From CAYNLK01 sp964398055 (GTDB lineage: Bacteria > Chloroflexota > Anaerolineae > 4572-78 > J111), in contig CAYNLK010000029.1 of the NCBI GenBank assembly GCA_964398055.1, positions 11,892-75,891 on the forward strand: 64,000 nt of DNA, in the 5' to 3' direction. The stretch's first letter is position 1, and every line of letters begins with the position of its first letter. Of the stretch, positions 24,793-33,644 are shown one piece after another. The notes beneath the pieces were generated by a model. It was given only the letters and a program-made list of their open reading frames with translations, was not told where the DNA came from and did no database searches. The translations under genes were made by a program, and so were the position numbers.

Positions 24793-27777
24793 ATGGAAAT
24801 TACCCTAACTATCAATGGGATTCAGAAAAAGCTCTCCTGTTCACCGGGGGATACCCTGTTTAAACTACTCCGTCGTGAAGGTTATTACAGCGTTCGCTAT
24901 GCCAGTGAGACCGGCGAAACCGGGGCCGCGGCCGTGCTGGTTGACGGCCAACTGGTCAGCACCGAGGTAATGCTGGCCGCCCAGGCCGATGGCTGCGCCA
25001 TCGAAACCGTTGAGGGGTTGGCCCAGGGCATCAATCTCCATCCCATCCAACAGGCGTTCATTCGCACCGGCGCCATTCAATCCGGCTATGCCACCCCGGC
25101 CATGATCCTGGCGGCCAAAGCTTTGCTGGCCAAAAACCGCAACCCAACCGAAGCCGAGGTGCGGGATGCCCTGTCCGGCATCCTTGACCGGGAAACCGGT
25201 TATGTCAAACCCGTTCAGGCTGTGTTGGAAGCCGCGGCCATTCTGCGCGGTGAAGCGCCGACCACGGTCGAACCCAATGTGGTCACCCCGATCATCTTGC
25301 CCGGCCAGGATTTTGGCGACCTGTTCCGGCCACCCCGTGAGGACGGTGGCGCGGGCGGTATCGAACCAAAGCCGGAAATTGCCGGCGGCGGTCCCATGTC
25401 CGGGCAGGTGCAAACCAAGCGGATCACCTTGCCCAAATTTGTGGTTGCCCCGGAAGCGCCGACGCTCAGGGTGGTTGGTAAATCCGAGACGAAAGTCGAC
25501 GCGGTTAAACTGGCCAAGGGTAACCCGGCCTTTACCGATGATTTTGAGCTGCGAGGGATGCTGTACGCCAAGCTGCTGACCAGCCCACACGCTCACGCCC
25601 GGATTCTGGATATTGACGACAGCGAAGCCCGGGCTCTGCCGGGGGTGCACGCGGTGCTGCATTACAAAAATGTGCCGCGCGTCCGCTATGCCTCCGGCGG
25701 CCAATCCTATCCCAACCCGCCGCCATTGGACCAGGTCAGTTTTGACAACAAAGTCCGTTATGTAGGCGACCGGGTGGCGGTGGTGGCGGCCGAGTCGCTG
25801 GAAATTGCCGAGGAGGCCGTCAAACGGATCAAGGTAACGTATGAACTGTTGCCGGCCGTTTTTGATGAAAACGAGGCCATCAAAGAGGGCGCGCCGGTCA
25901 TCCACGACGAGCCGGATATGGAAGGCGCTTATGATGCGGCCCGCAACATCAGCCATTACATCGAGGCGGAAGTTGGCCACGTAGAAGAGGGCTTTGCCCA
26001 GGCCGACCAGGTGTTTGAGCATAGATATTACGTCCACCAGGTTCAGCAGTGCCCAATGGAACCCCATATTGCTATTAGTTACTGGGATGCGGACGAGCGG
26101 CTGGTCGTCCGCTCCTCGACCCAGGTGCCGTTTCACGCCCGGCGGATGATCGCCCCGCTGCTAGGACTCCCGGTCAAGCGCATCCGGGTGATCAAGCCGC
26201 GCATCGGCGGCGGCTTTGGAGCCAAACAGGAGGTGTTGATCGAAGATATCGTCGGCCACCTGACCATTGCCACCGGCAAGCCGGTCCGACTGGAGCTGAC
26301 CCGGGCCGAAGAGTTCATGTCGAGCCGGACGCGCCACCCGCAAACCATTATTTTCAAGACCGGCATCAAGAATGACGGCACCCTGGTTTCCCAGAAGATG
26401 ACCGTTATCGGCAATACCGGCCCCTATGCCACCCACGGCCTGACCGTGCAGACGGTGACCGGGATGCGGGGCCTGAGCAGCTACAACTGCCCCAACAAAC
26501 GTTTTGAGTGCCACGTGGTCTATACCAATATCCCCGTGCCGGGCGCGTATCGCGGCTATGGCGCCCCCCAGGCGCTGTTTGCCCTGGAAACCCATATGGA
26601 AGAGATTGCCACAGCCATTGGCATGGATGTGATCGAATTCAAGCGCAAAAACTGGGTCCAGTCGGGCGACCCGCTGGATATTGCGCCCTATCTGGGCGAA
26701 CGGGATGTCGAGATCGAGGTCATCCCGGTGATTGGTTCCTGCGGGTTGAATGAGTGCGTGGCCCAGGGGATACAGGCCATCAACTGGAACCGCCGCTACC
26801 AGCCCGGCTGGAACATGGTGCCCGGCAAACCTCACTTGCGCCGGGGTCTGGGGATGGCGGTTTGCATGCACGGTACGGCCATTCCCGGCCTGGACATGGG
26901 TGGAGCCAGCATCAAAATCAACGACGACGGCTCATTCAACGTGCTGGTCGGCGCCACCGACCTGGGCACCGGCTCCGATACGGTGCTGGCCCAGATTGCG
27001 GCCGAGGTACTGGGCGCGCCGGTTGAAGACATCATCGTCTACTCCAGCGATACCGATATGACCCCCTTCGACACCGGGGCCTACGCCTCCAGCACCACCT
27101 ATATCTCCGGCATGGCGGTGAAAAAGGCAGCCGAGCAGGTGCGGGAACAGATCAAAGAGCGGGCCGGCTTGATGCTGGGTCTGACCGATTGGAGCGGGGT
27201 GACCCTGGCCGATCGCCGGGCTTATGGGCCGGATGGTCGTTCGGTGACGCTGGAGGAGATTGCGCTGCACTCGCTCCACCAGGCCGACCAGCGCCAGATT
27301 ATGGCCACGGCCTCGTACGTGTCGCCAGACTCGCCGCCGCCGTTTGCAGCCCAATTCGCCGAGGTGGAAGTCGATATCGAGACCGGCCAGGTGACGGTGA
27401 AAAAGCTGGTGATGGCCGTCGATTGCGGCGTGGCCATCAATCCGATTACGGCCAGCGGCCAGGTAGAAGGCGGCATGACTCAGGCTCTCGGCTACGGCCA
27501 TTGTGAAGAGATGGTCTATGACGACCAGGGCCGGATGGTCAACCCGGCTTTTGGCCCCTACAAAATCTACCGGGCCGACGAGATGCCGGAGTTGGAGGTC
27601 ATCCTGGTTCAAACCGTTGAACCAAGTGGCCCGTTTGGAGCCAAGGCCGTCGCTGAAATTCCCAAGGATGGAGTGGCCCCGGCGTTGGGCAGCGCCATCT
27701 TCAATGCCACCGGGGCGCGGATTCGACGCATCCCCTTCACCCCGGAGCGAGTCTGGACCGCGCTGCAAGAGCAGTAG
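24793..27777 (+). CDS. Molybdenum hydroxylase large subunit fused to a cysteine-less [2Fe-2S]-type domain
   Basis: A 994-residue xanthine dehydrogenase/aldehyde oxidase family protein. Residues 1-152 align end to end with the two-cluster ferredoxin subunit, yet all eight ligand cysteines are replaced: Ser38, Thr43, Ala46 and Glu58 for the plant-type cluster; Ser97, Ala100, Asp132 and Glu134 for the second. The surrounding fold residues (VLVDG, HPIQQAF, MILAAKALL, ALSG, TGYVKPVQAV) are kept. After a linker, residues about 225-994 form an intact molybdopterin domain (GAYRGYGAPQ, GGGFGAKQ, PFGAKAVAEIPKDG with the expected catalytic Glu955). Substrate unknown. Confidence 0.88.
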   Translation: MEITLTINGIQKKLSCSPGDTLFKLLRREGYYSVRYASETGETGAAAVLVDGQLVSTEVMLAAQADGCAIETVEGLAQGINLHPIQQAFIRTGAIQSGYATPAMILAAKALLAKNRNPTEAEVRDALSGILDRETGYVKPVQAVLEAAAILRGEAPTTVEPNVVTPIILPGQDFGDLFRPPREDGGAGGIEPKPEIAGGGPMSGQVQTKRITLPKFVVAPEAPTLRVVGKSETKVDAVKLAKGNPAFTDDFELRGMLYAKLLTSPHAHARILDIDDSEARALPGVHAVLHYKNVPRVRYASGGQSYPNPPPLDQVSFDNKVRYVGDRVAVVAAESLEIAEEAVKRIKVTYELLPAVFDENEAIKEGAPVIHDEPDMEGAYDAARNISHYIEAEVGHVEEGFAQADQVFEHRYYVHQVQQCPMEPHIAISYWDADERLVVRSSTQVPFHARRMIAPLLGLPVKRIRVIKPRIGGGFGAKQEVLIEDIVGHLTIATGKPVRLELTRAEEFMSSRTRHPQTIIFKTGIKNDGTLVSQKMTVIGNTGPYATHGLTVQTVTGMRGLSSYNCPNKRFECHVVYTNIPVPGAYRGYGAPQALFALETHMEEIATAIGMDVIEFKRKNWVQSGDPLDIAPYLGERDVEIEVIPVIGSCGLNECVAQGIQAINWNRRYQPGWNMVPGKPHLRRGLGMAVCMHGTAIPGLDMGGASIKINDDGSFNVLVGATDLGTGSDTVLAQIAAEVLGAPVEDIIVYSSDTDMTPFDTGAYASSTTYISGMAVKKAAEQVREQIKERAGLMLGLTDWSGVTLADRRAYGPDGRSVTLEEIALHSLHQADQRQIMATASYVSPDSPPPFAAQFAEVEVDIETGQVTVKKLVMAVDCGVAINPITASGQVEGGMTQALGYGHCEEMVYDDQGRMVNPAFGPYKIYRADEMPELEVILVQTVEPSGPFGAKAVAEIPKDGVAPALGSAIFNATGARIRRIPFTPERVWTALQEQ

Positions 27778-27779
27778 TT

Positions 27780-27941
27780 AGAGCGTGTTTCTTAAATGTC
27801 ATTCCGAGGAGCGAAACGACGAGGAATCCCTTAGAACGCCTCTTGCACACGATGGTTTCAGGGACTCTTCGCTCCCGTTGGTCGCTCAGAGTGACATGTA
27901 GGATCGATTTTCGCCTGGATTCGATTTAAGAAACACGTTCT
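27780..27941. mobile_element. MITE-like palindromic element A, 162 bp
   Basis: AGAGCGTGTTTCTTAAAT (27780-27797) and its inverse (27924-27941) match at 17 of 18 positions. The interior carries a GTCATTCCGAGGAGCG...CGCTCAGAGTGAC palindrome. TTA stands just outside or at both ends, a possible 3-bp duplication. It begins 3 nt after the stop of the molybdenum enzyme and may serve as its 3' hairpin. Confidence 0.7.
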
Positions 27942-28070
27942 TAGAGTGTCTCAGCCAATGTCATGAAGCTAGTGAGTCGGGGTCGAGGCTTTAGCCGGAC
28001 GCCGGGGCGTGGCTGCCTAATCCCACCGGGGTGCTTCGCTCAGGCTTGACTCCGGTCATAACTTAAGAAG

Positions 28071-28210
28071 CTGTCTGAAAAGTCTTGAAAGGTGATCATG
28101 TCATTTCGAGCCGTCGTAGACGGCGAGAAATCCCTATGAAGTAACGTTTTCAAGTTCGGCTTCAGGGATTTCTCGGCCTTCGGCCTCGAAATGACATACT
28201 TTTCAGACAG
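28071..28210. mobile_element. MITE-like palindromic element B, 140 bp
   Basis: CTGTCTGAAAAGT (28071-28083) is exactly inverted at 28198-28210. Inside, GTCATTTCGAG...GAGAAATCCCT pairs with AGGGATTTCTC...CTCGAAATGAC. No clear target duplication. It lies just beyond the trkH stop. The interior is the same type as that of element A, but the termini differ. Confidence 0.7.
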
Positions 28211-28219
28211 GCTTGAAGG

Positions 28220-29719
28220 CTAGCGGGTTGGGGGAGTGCAGTGACTTCGGGCAAACAATGCCGGCCCATCCGCCAGCAGTTTACCCAAACCGATGACGAT
28301 GGTGAAGAATTCCAGCCGGCCCAGAAACATGGCCAAAGTTTCTAACCATAATACCCCGGCCGGCGCATCCGGCGCAGTGACACCTACCGAAACCCCCACC
28401 GTGCCCAGGGCGCTGGCAAATTCAAAAAAACTATCCCGGATCGAATAACCATAGGCGATCAAAACGCCGCTGCCCAACACAAAAATAGTCAGATATAGCA
28501 AAATAAACATCCCGGCCTGGCGGAGGTGGTGGTCACTCAAGAACTGCCGCTGGTCGCCCTGCCACACGTCGGGGGCGGTGACGACGCCGACCGGCAAAAA
28601 CATCCGCCGGAATTCCCAAATCAGACCCCGGTATAAAACGTACACGCGATACTGTTTGATCCCACCGGCCGTGGAACCGGCCGCGCCGCCAATCAGCATC
28701 AGGACGATGTGGACCAGCCAACCCAGGCTATTCCATTCCCGGTAATCTACGGTTGAGAAACCGGTGGTCGATAAACCGGTCACGGTTTCAAAAACGGCCA
28801 CCCGAGCGGCTTTTTGCCAGGTTGGATAAAGGCCCATCGTGACGCCAAAGAGCAAGATTATGATGCCCAGCCCAATCAACAAGACGCTCAACCGCACCTC
28901 GCCATTTTTGGCGACTGCTTTGAAATTTCGTTGCAACAGAGTATAGGCGGTTACAAAATTCAACATCCCCAACAGCATCAAGCTGATAATGACTGCCTCG
29001 ATCAGGGGGCTATCCCAATAGCCAATCGATTCAGGCCGGGTGGAAAATCCGCCGGTAGATAGGGCAGTGAAGGCGTGATTGATGGCGTCGAACCAACTCA
29101 TCCCGGCCAGCCACAAGGCCAGAGCGCCGACGATATTATAGCCCAGGTACATGCTCAACACTAGCTTGGCCGACCGCCGCACGTTCGGCAGCAATTGTTC
29201 GGCCCGTCCTTCGGCGGTGGTTAAGCCGGGACCGGCCGGGCCAGCCAGGGCGCTCAACATGATGATCGCCAGACCGGCCCCGCCGGCCAGTTGCAGCACA
29301 CTCCGATAAAAGAGAATCAAAGCAGGCGCAGTTGACACCTCGACCACCGATAGGCCGGCGGTGGTCCAGCCGCTGGTCGACTCGAACACAGCCTGTGTAA
29401 AGTTCAGTTCGCCCATCAATAGAAATGGACCGGCCCCTACCAGAACTGCCAGCAGCCAGGCCAACACTACGATCACGGCTCCTTCGGGTTTGGTCAAACT
29501 GCCGGCCGAGCGCGGCGTCAGCCAATGCCACAAGATGAAGCCAGGCAGGCCCAACGCTAACCCCGGCCAGAGAAAAACCCAGGCCAGCGACCTTTCCTGC
29601 GGGAAAAAAGGCAGCAAGGTCAAGGGGGTAAGGATGAGCAGGCCGATAATCAGGCTTAGCAGGCCGGTATAGCCCAGAATCGTCCGGTAGCGTTGTCGTA
29701 AGAATTCAGGGTAACGCAC
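28220..29719 (-). CDS. trkH: Potassium uptake protein TrkH (channel subunit)
   Basis: A 499-residue multi-pass K+ translocator of the TrkH/KtrB superfamily. The four-fold membrane-pore-membrane repeat is visible, and GGAAGSTAGGIKQYRVYVLYRG contains the last selectivity loop and its following helix. It starts at GTG 29719, 9 nt after the trkA stop. It moves K+ in response to the cytoplasmic TrkA ring. It is the last gene of a five-gene minus-strand operon (kinase, regulator, two NAD-binding proteins, TrkH). Confidence 0.93.
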   Translation of the reverse strand: MRYPEFLRQRYRTILGYTGLLSLIIGLLILTPLTLLPFFPQERSLAWVFLWPGLALGLPGFILWHWLTPRSAGSLTKPEGAVIVVLAWLLAVLVGAGPFLLMGELNFTQAVFESTSGWTTAGLSVVEVSTAPALILFYRSVLQLAGGAGLAIIMLSALAGPAGPGLTTAEGRAEQLLPNVRRSAKLVLSMYLGYNIVGALALWLAGMSWFDAINHAFTALSTGGFSTRPESIGYWDSPLIEAVIISLMLLGMLNFVTAYTLLQRNFKAVAKNGEVRLSVLLIGLGIIILLFGVTMGLYPTWQKAARVAVFETVTGLSTTGFSTVDYREWNSLGWLVHIVLMLIGGAAGSTAGGIKQYRVYVLYRGLIWEFRRMFLPVGVVTAPDVWQGDQRQFLSDHHLRQAGMFILLYLTIFVLGSGVLIAYGYSIRDSFFEFASALGTVGVSVGVTAPDAPAGVLWLETLAMFLGRLEFFTIVIGLGKLLADGPALFARSHCTPPTR

Positions 29720-29728
29720 GGGGATGGT

Positions 29729-30394
29729 TTAACCTTCATCACCGGTCAGGGCGCGCAAAACCTCGCCGTAATTTTCCGGTAGGGTAATCAGGATCAATCG
29801 GTCAGCTGCCTGCAACCGGCTGGACCCACTGGGCACAATTACCTGGCCGGCGCGGATGATCGTTGCAACCAGGCTGTCGGCCGGCAGGTCCAACTCTCGT
29901 AAACTTTGCCCAACCGCCGGCGCCTCGGCCGGTAAGGCCACTTCGGTCACGTTGATCTTGCCGCCGGCGATTGGTAAGGAGGCGATAATGTCGTCAAAAG
30001 CGGTGCTCTCTTCGATGAGGGTGGCAATAATCTTGGTTGTCGAAAAAGCCACAGTGACCCCCAACTCACGAAAGACCTCTTCATGATCGGGATCATTGAT
30101 CAGCGCCACTGTGCGAGGGACACCGAACATCTGCTGGGCAATCTGGCACACGACCAGATTGTCAGGATCGTGGGGGGTCAATGACAATACTACGTCTGCC
30201 TGCCGCGCCCCGGCCTCTGCCAGTACAGCCGGGTCGCTGCCGTCGCCCAAAATGACTGTGCCCGGGATGCGCTGCGACAACATTTTGGCCTCATCCGGCT
30301 GGCGATTGATCACGGTGAGGTGATACCCTTTGCTGGCAAATTGGCGGGCCAGGAAATAGATCATCTGGCCGCCGCCGACCAGGATGACTCTCAT
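29729..30394 (-). CDS. trkA: TrkA-type K+ channel regulator (RCK-N plus RCK-C)
   Basis: A 221-residue protein. The N-terminal Rossmann fold starts VILVGGGQMIYFLA with the acidic residues for NAD/ATP binding, and a C-terminal TrkA_C domain (about 135-215) follows. The ATG overlaps the stop of the preceding TrkA-N gene (ATGA), so the two are coupled. The single RCK unit plus the separate RCK-N-only neighbour may build a mixed gating ring for TrkH. Confidence 0.9.
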   Translation of the reverse strand: MRVILVGGGQMIYFLARQFASKGYHLTVINRQPDEAKMLSQRIPGTVILGDGSDPAVLAEAGARQADVVLSLTPHDPDNLVVCQIAQQMFGVPRTVALINDPDHEEVFRELGVTVAFSTTKIIATLIEESTAFDDIIASLPIAGGKINVTEVALPAEAPAVGQSLRELDLPADSLVATIIRAGQVIVPSGSSRLQAADRLILITLPENYGEVLRALTGDEG

Positions 30395-30822
30395 CGGCGA
30401 CCTGCCGGAGTTCGGTTTTGCAGGGCGGTCAGGAATGCCTCTGACGAGAGGAGGGTCGGGCTAATGGTTTCAAGGCCAAACTGGCGGTAAACCGGTTCTC
30501 GAGCTGGATTGAAGATACGGGCCATGACCTTGGGTACCTTGAAGACTGTTTGGGCGATTTGCGCCACCATCAGATTGAGGTTGTCATCGTTGGTGGTAGC
30601 CAGAAAGCAGTCGGCTTTATCGGTTTTGGCCTGACGCAGAATCGTCAATTCAGCGGCATTGCCGACAACCTGGAAGCCGCTGAATTCGACAGAAAGTTTT
30701 TGGAAGGCAGCCTCTGAACGATCAATGACCACCACGCTGCTACCCAGGCTGCTCAACCGGCCAGCCAGCAGGGAGCCTGGCCGACCGCAGCCAACAATCA
30801 CAATGTATTGGTACGGTAACAT
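30391..30822 (-). CDS. TrkA-N (RCK-N only) NAD-binding protein
   Basis: A 143-residue Rossmann-fold protein with the motif YIVIVGCGRPGSLLAGRL. It has no RCK-C domain, in contrast to the next gene. ATG 30822 follows AGGAGGGG and lies 8 nt after the regulator stop; a TTG 15 nt upstream is the alternative. It probably forms a heteromeric regulator with TrkA. Confidence 0.85.
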   Translation of the reverse strand: MLPYQYIVIVGCGRPGSLLAGRLSSLGSSVVVIDRSEAAFQKLSVEFSGFQVVGNAAELTILRQAKTDKADCFLATTNDDNLNLMVAQIAQTVFKVPKVMARIFNPAREPVYRQFGLETISPTLLSSEAFLTALQNRTPAGRR

Positions 30823-30829
30823 ACCCCTC

Positions 30830-31498
30830 CTAGCCAAGATTGATTTTGGTCTGGTCTCTTAAAGATTTTTGGGGCCGGCGCAGATTCTGCCAGGCCGGTT
30901 CATAAGTTGGATCCAGATCAATCGCTACCCGATAATTTTTCATGGCCTCAACCGAATCGCCGGTCAACTCGCATAACGCTCCCAGGAGATTGAACGCCTC
31001 CGGCCGGGAGGGATCAATGCCGATGGCCTGCCGGACATGGACCGTGGCCGCCTCGAAATGGCGCTCGCTGATGCAGCGTTTGGTCAGGGTCAAATGGGAA
31101 TCGTAATCGGAGGCCTGGGCGGCTTCCACTTTGTTCCGGTCTAACACCGCCGAGATAATATCTCGCAATTCTTGCGGGGTAAACGGTTTTTGAATGAAGT
31201 CAATGGCGCCCAGCTTCATTGCTTCTACCGCATTGTCAATGGTGCCGTGCGCTGAGATGATAACTACCTTAATATCGGGCCGAATTTTGACCACCTGGCG
31301 CAGTACTTCCAGGCCGTCTATGCCAGGCAGTTTCAAATCAAGCAGGATTAAGCAAAATTCCTGCTCGGCCAGTTGCTTGAGGGCGTCTTCACCATTCACC
31401 GCGGCGCTTAGCTGGTAGCCCAATGAGGCCAGGGCCTGCGTAACGGTGAGCCGGATGTTTTTTTCATCATCTACAACCAGGATGCGTTGGTTAGACAT
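30830..31498 (-). CDS. Response regulator: receiver plus TPR domain
   Basis: A 222-residue regulator. The receiver domain (1-120) has the acidic pair VVDDEK, phospho-Asp in LILLDLKLPG, the Thr/Ser switch VVIISAHG and Lys in IQKPFTP. The C-terminal part (about 140-215) holds TPR helices (AATVHVRQAIGIDPSRPEAF, NYRVAIDLDPTYEPAW) instead of a DNA-binding domain, so output is probably protein-protein. It overlaps the kinase gene by 8 nt and precedes trk genes, suggesting control of K+ uptake or a shared stress response. Confidence 0.9.
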   Translation of the reverse strand: MSNQRILVVDDEKNIRLTVTQALASLGYQLSAAVNGEDALKQLAEQEFCLILLDLKLPGIDGLEVLRQVVKIRPDIKVVIISAHGTIDNAVEAMKLGAIDFIQKPFTPQELRDIISAVLDRNKVEAAQASDYDSHLTLTKRCISERHFEAATVHVRQAIGIDPSRPEAFNLLGALCELTGDSVEAMKNYRVAIDLDPTYEPAWQNLRRPQKSLRDQTKINLG

Positions 31499-33424
31499 TT
31501 TGAGTGACTCCTTGCTGTGGCCGCGGCCGGCTATTCACCACCGGGATGGTAAAGGTAAAGGTGCTGCCCTGCTCGGGGATTGACTCAACCCAGATGGCGC
31601 CGCCGTGAGCTTTGACAATCTCTTTACAGATGGCCAGCCCCAACCCGCTGCCGCCGACCGCCTGATCATTCTTAACCTGCACAAATTTATCAAAGATTTT
31701 GGATTGATATTCAAAGGGAATGCCGGCCCCGTCATCCGACACCGACAGGTAGACAAAGTCGCCGATCTGCTCGGCCGAGACGCAAATGTGTCCGCCCGGC
31801 CCGGTATAACGCAGGGCATTGGCGATGAGGTTGGTTAGCACCCAGGTGATCTTGTTGGGATCGGCCTTGATTTGGGCCAGTTGGTCGGGCAAATGTTGAC
31901 TCAGTTCGATCCCCTTTTCCTCGGCCTGACCGGCCAGAGTGGCCATGGCGTGGCCGGTTAGCAGAGAGACGTCAACCGGCTCAAATTCCAACTCAACCCG
32001 GCCGGCCTCGATTTTGGAGAGGTCGAGTAAATTATTAACCAATTTGCGCAGCCGCTGCACATCTTCCTGGGCGGCCCGGAGGAGTTCCTGTTCAGTCCCG
32101 GTTAGCTTGGGTGAGGCCCCTTCCATCAACAGGTCGATACTCATGGCGATGCTGGTAAGAGGGGTGCGCAACTCGTGTGAAGCGGTCATTACAAATTCGC
32201 TTTTGAGGCGATCCAATTCAGTCAGTTTGGTCACATCTTGTAGCAGCAGCACCACCCCCAACATCTGCCCTTGCTCGGTTTTCACGGGGGTGATGGCAAA
32301 GCGGTAATAGGCGGTTTGGTCACCGTGGACCACGGCCAGGGTCGACGCGGCTTCAGCCAGTTGGGGCGACTGGCCAGTTTCGGTCACTCCTTTCAATTGG
32401 GCGTAAAGCTCCGGGCTGGGTAATACCTCAAGGCAATGTTGGCCGGTGGTCTACTCAAGGGAAAGGTTAAGCATTTGGGCGGCCATAGGATTAACCGCGA
32501 TGACTTTTAGATCGGCATCAACCATGATCAAACCGTCGCTGATGCTGCGAATAATAGCCTCGCCGCGGCGTTTTTCGGCCAGCAGCCGGTTGACGTTGAG
32601 CTCGTGGTAACTTTTGAGCTTGCGGCTCATCGTCATTATTTCCTGGGCTAACTGGCCGACTTCGTCTTTGGACCGGGCGGTAATAGCCACATCGTAGTCC
32701 CCTTCGGCAATGCGCCCGGCTGCCTGGGTCATCTCGCGCAAAGGCTGGACCAAGAAATTGGACAGAAACAGGCTTAGCATCAGGCCAACACCGGCCACAA
32801 TCAGCCCCAGAATAATCATCGACCAGATGGCACGGCTTGAAACAGTCTGGGCCTGTTCTGAGGCCGACAACATCGCCTGCTGATTCATCTCGCGGAGGTG
32901 GGTGCAAGCCTCCCGGACCAATTTGAATTTGGGCAAAATCATTTCGTGGTAGTAATTTGAACTGGCGGTCTGGTCGGCCTGCTTGATAATTTCCGGCAGG
33001 CGGGCCGAGGCGTCGAGATAGGCCAGGTACTCAGTTTCAATGGTTGCCACCGTGTTGGCCTCACCCTCGAGGGTGATATTATCTTTGGCCCGTCCCAACC
33101 ATTGCGAAAACTCAACCTCGTACTCCCGGAACTGGTTCAGTCCTTCGCTGGTATAACTTTGCATCAATAACAACAGGCCGCTATCTTGCCGTTCAATGGC
33201 GTTGATCATATTTTCCGCGGCCAAAATGCTGCGGTAATTCTCTTGCAAAATAGCCTCGCTGGCCCGGCCCAGTTGGTCGAGATTGATCACCGCCCATATG
33301 CCCACACAATCACAACGAGGGCCAGCACCAACCCGTAGCCCAGCAGGATCTTTCGTCCCAGTTCCACTGTAGTAACCTGCTCAAATGTTTCACCTTTAAA
33401 ATCATTCCAGGCCGGTTGGTTCAT
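31491..33424 (-). pseudogene. Sensor histidine kinase broken by a frameshift and an in-frame TAG
   Basis: The intact ancestor would be a membrane kinase: first helix (ILLGYGLVLALVVIVW), sensor region, second helix (about 32830-32760), HAMP, PAS-like segment, HisKA (SHELRTPLTSIA), and HATPase (GSGLGLAICKEI). Starting at ATG 33424, the first helix runs into a stop unless one base is restored near 33295 (GCATATGG for GCAATATGG), giving VWAIWAVINLDQ. Later TAG at 32451-32453 splits the PAS region exactly where Gln is expected (LSLE-Q-TTGQHCLEV, CAG to TAG). The pieces 32451-33305 and 31491-32396 are otherwise well preserved. Either recent gene death or two sequence errors. Confidence 0.8.
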
Positions 33425-33458
33425 CTCGTCAATGTCGCCACACGGAGTTGTTTAAAAG

Positions 33459-33496
33459 AAAACCCGACCTGCTGCCAAACAACAGGTCGGGTTTTT
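33459..33496 (-). terminator. Intrinsic terminator after the repeat-protein gene
   Basis: Perfect 13-bp stem AAAACCCGACCTG / CAGGTCGGGTTTT with an 11-base loop. On the minus strand it is followed by CTTTTAAAC. On the plus strand it is followed by TGG only. Confidence 0.8.
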
Positions 33497-33542
33497 GGTA
33501 ACGATTGGTTGCTCCCAGGCAACCGGTACTTTAGGTCAATCT

Positions 33543-33644
33543 GGCTAGCCCAGTTTTCGGTGCGAAACTCCGTAGGGAGGGCATCCTATGCCCGGCGGTA
33601 GGGCATAGGATGCCCGGGCTTCTGTTTCGCCCCGAGTACTAGCC
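33543..33644. repeat. Palindromic repeat at the 3' end of the repeat-protein gene
   Basis: GGGCATCCTATGCCC (33579-33593) is perfectly inverted at 33601-33615, and outer arms GGTGCGAAAC (33559-33568) and GTTTCGCCCC (33624-33633) extend the fold. It ends at the stop codon of the preceding gene. No target duplication was found. Confidence 0.75.

Noticed and set aside
24865..26136. 423-codon minus-strand frame opposite the molybdenum enzyme
   Set aside because: Shadow of the conserved gene; composition (His, Gly, Gln, Arg) typical of antisense frames.
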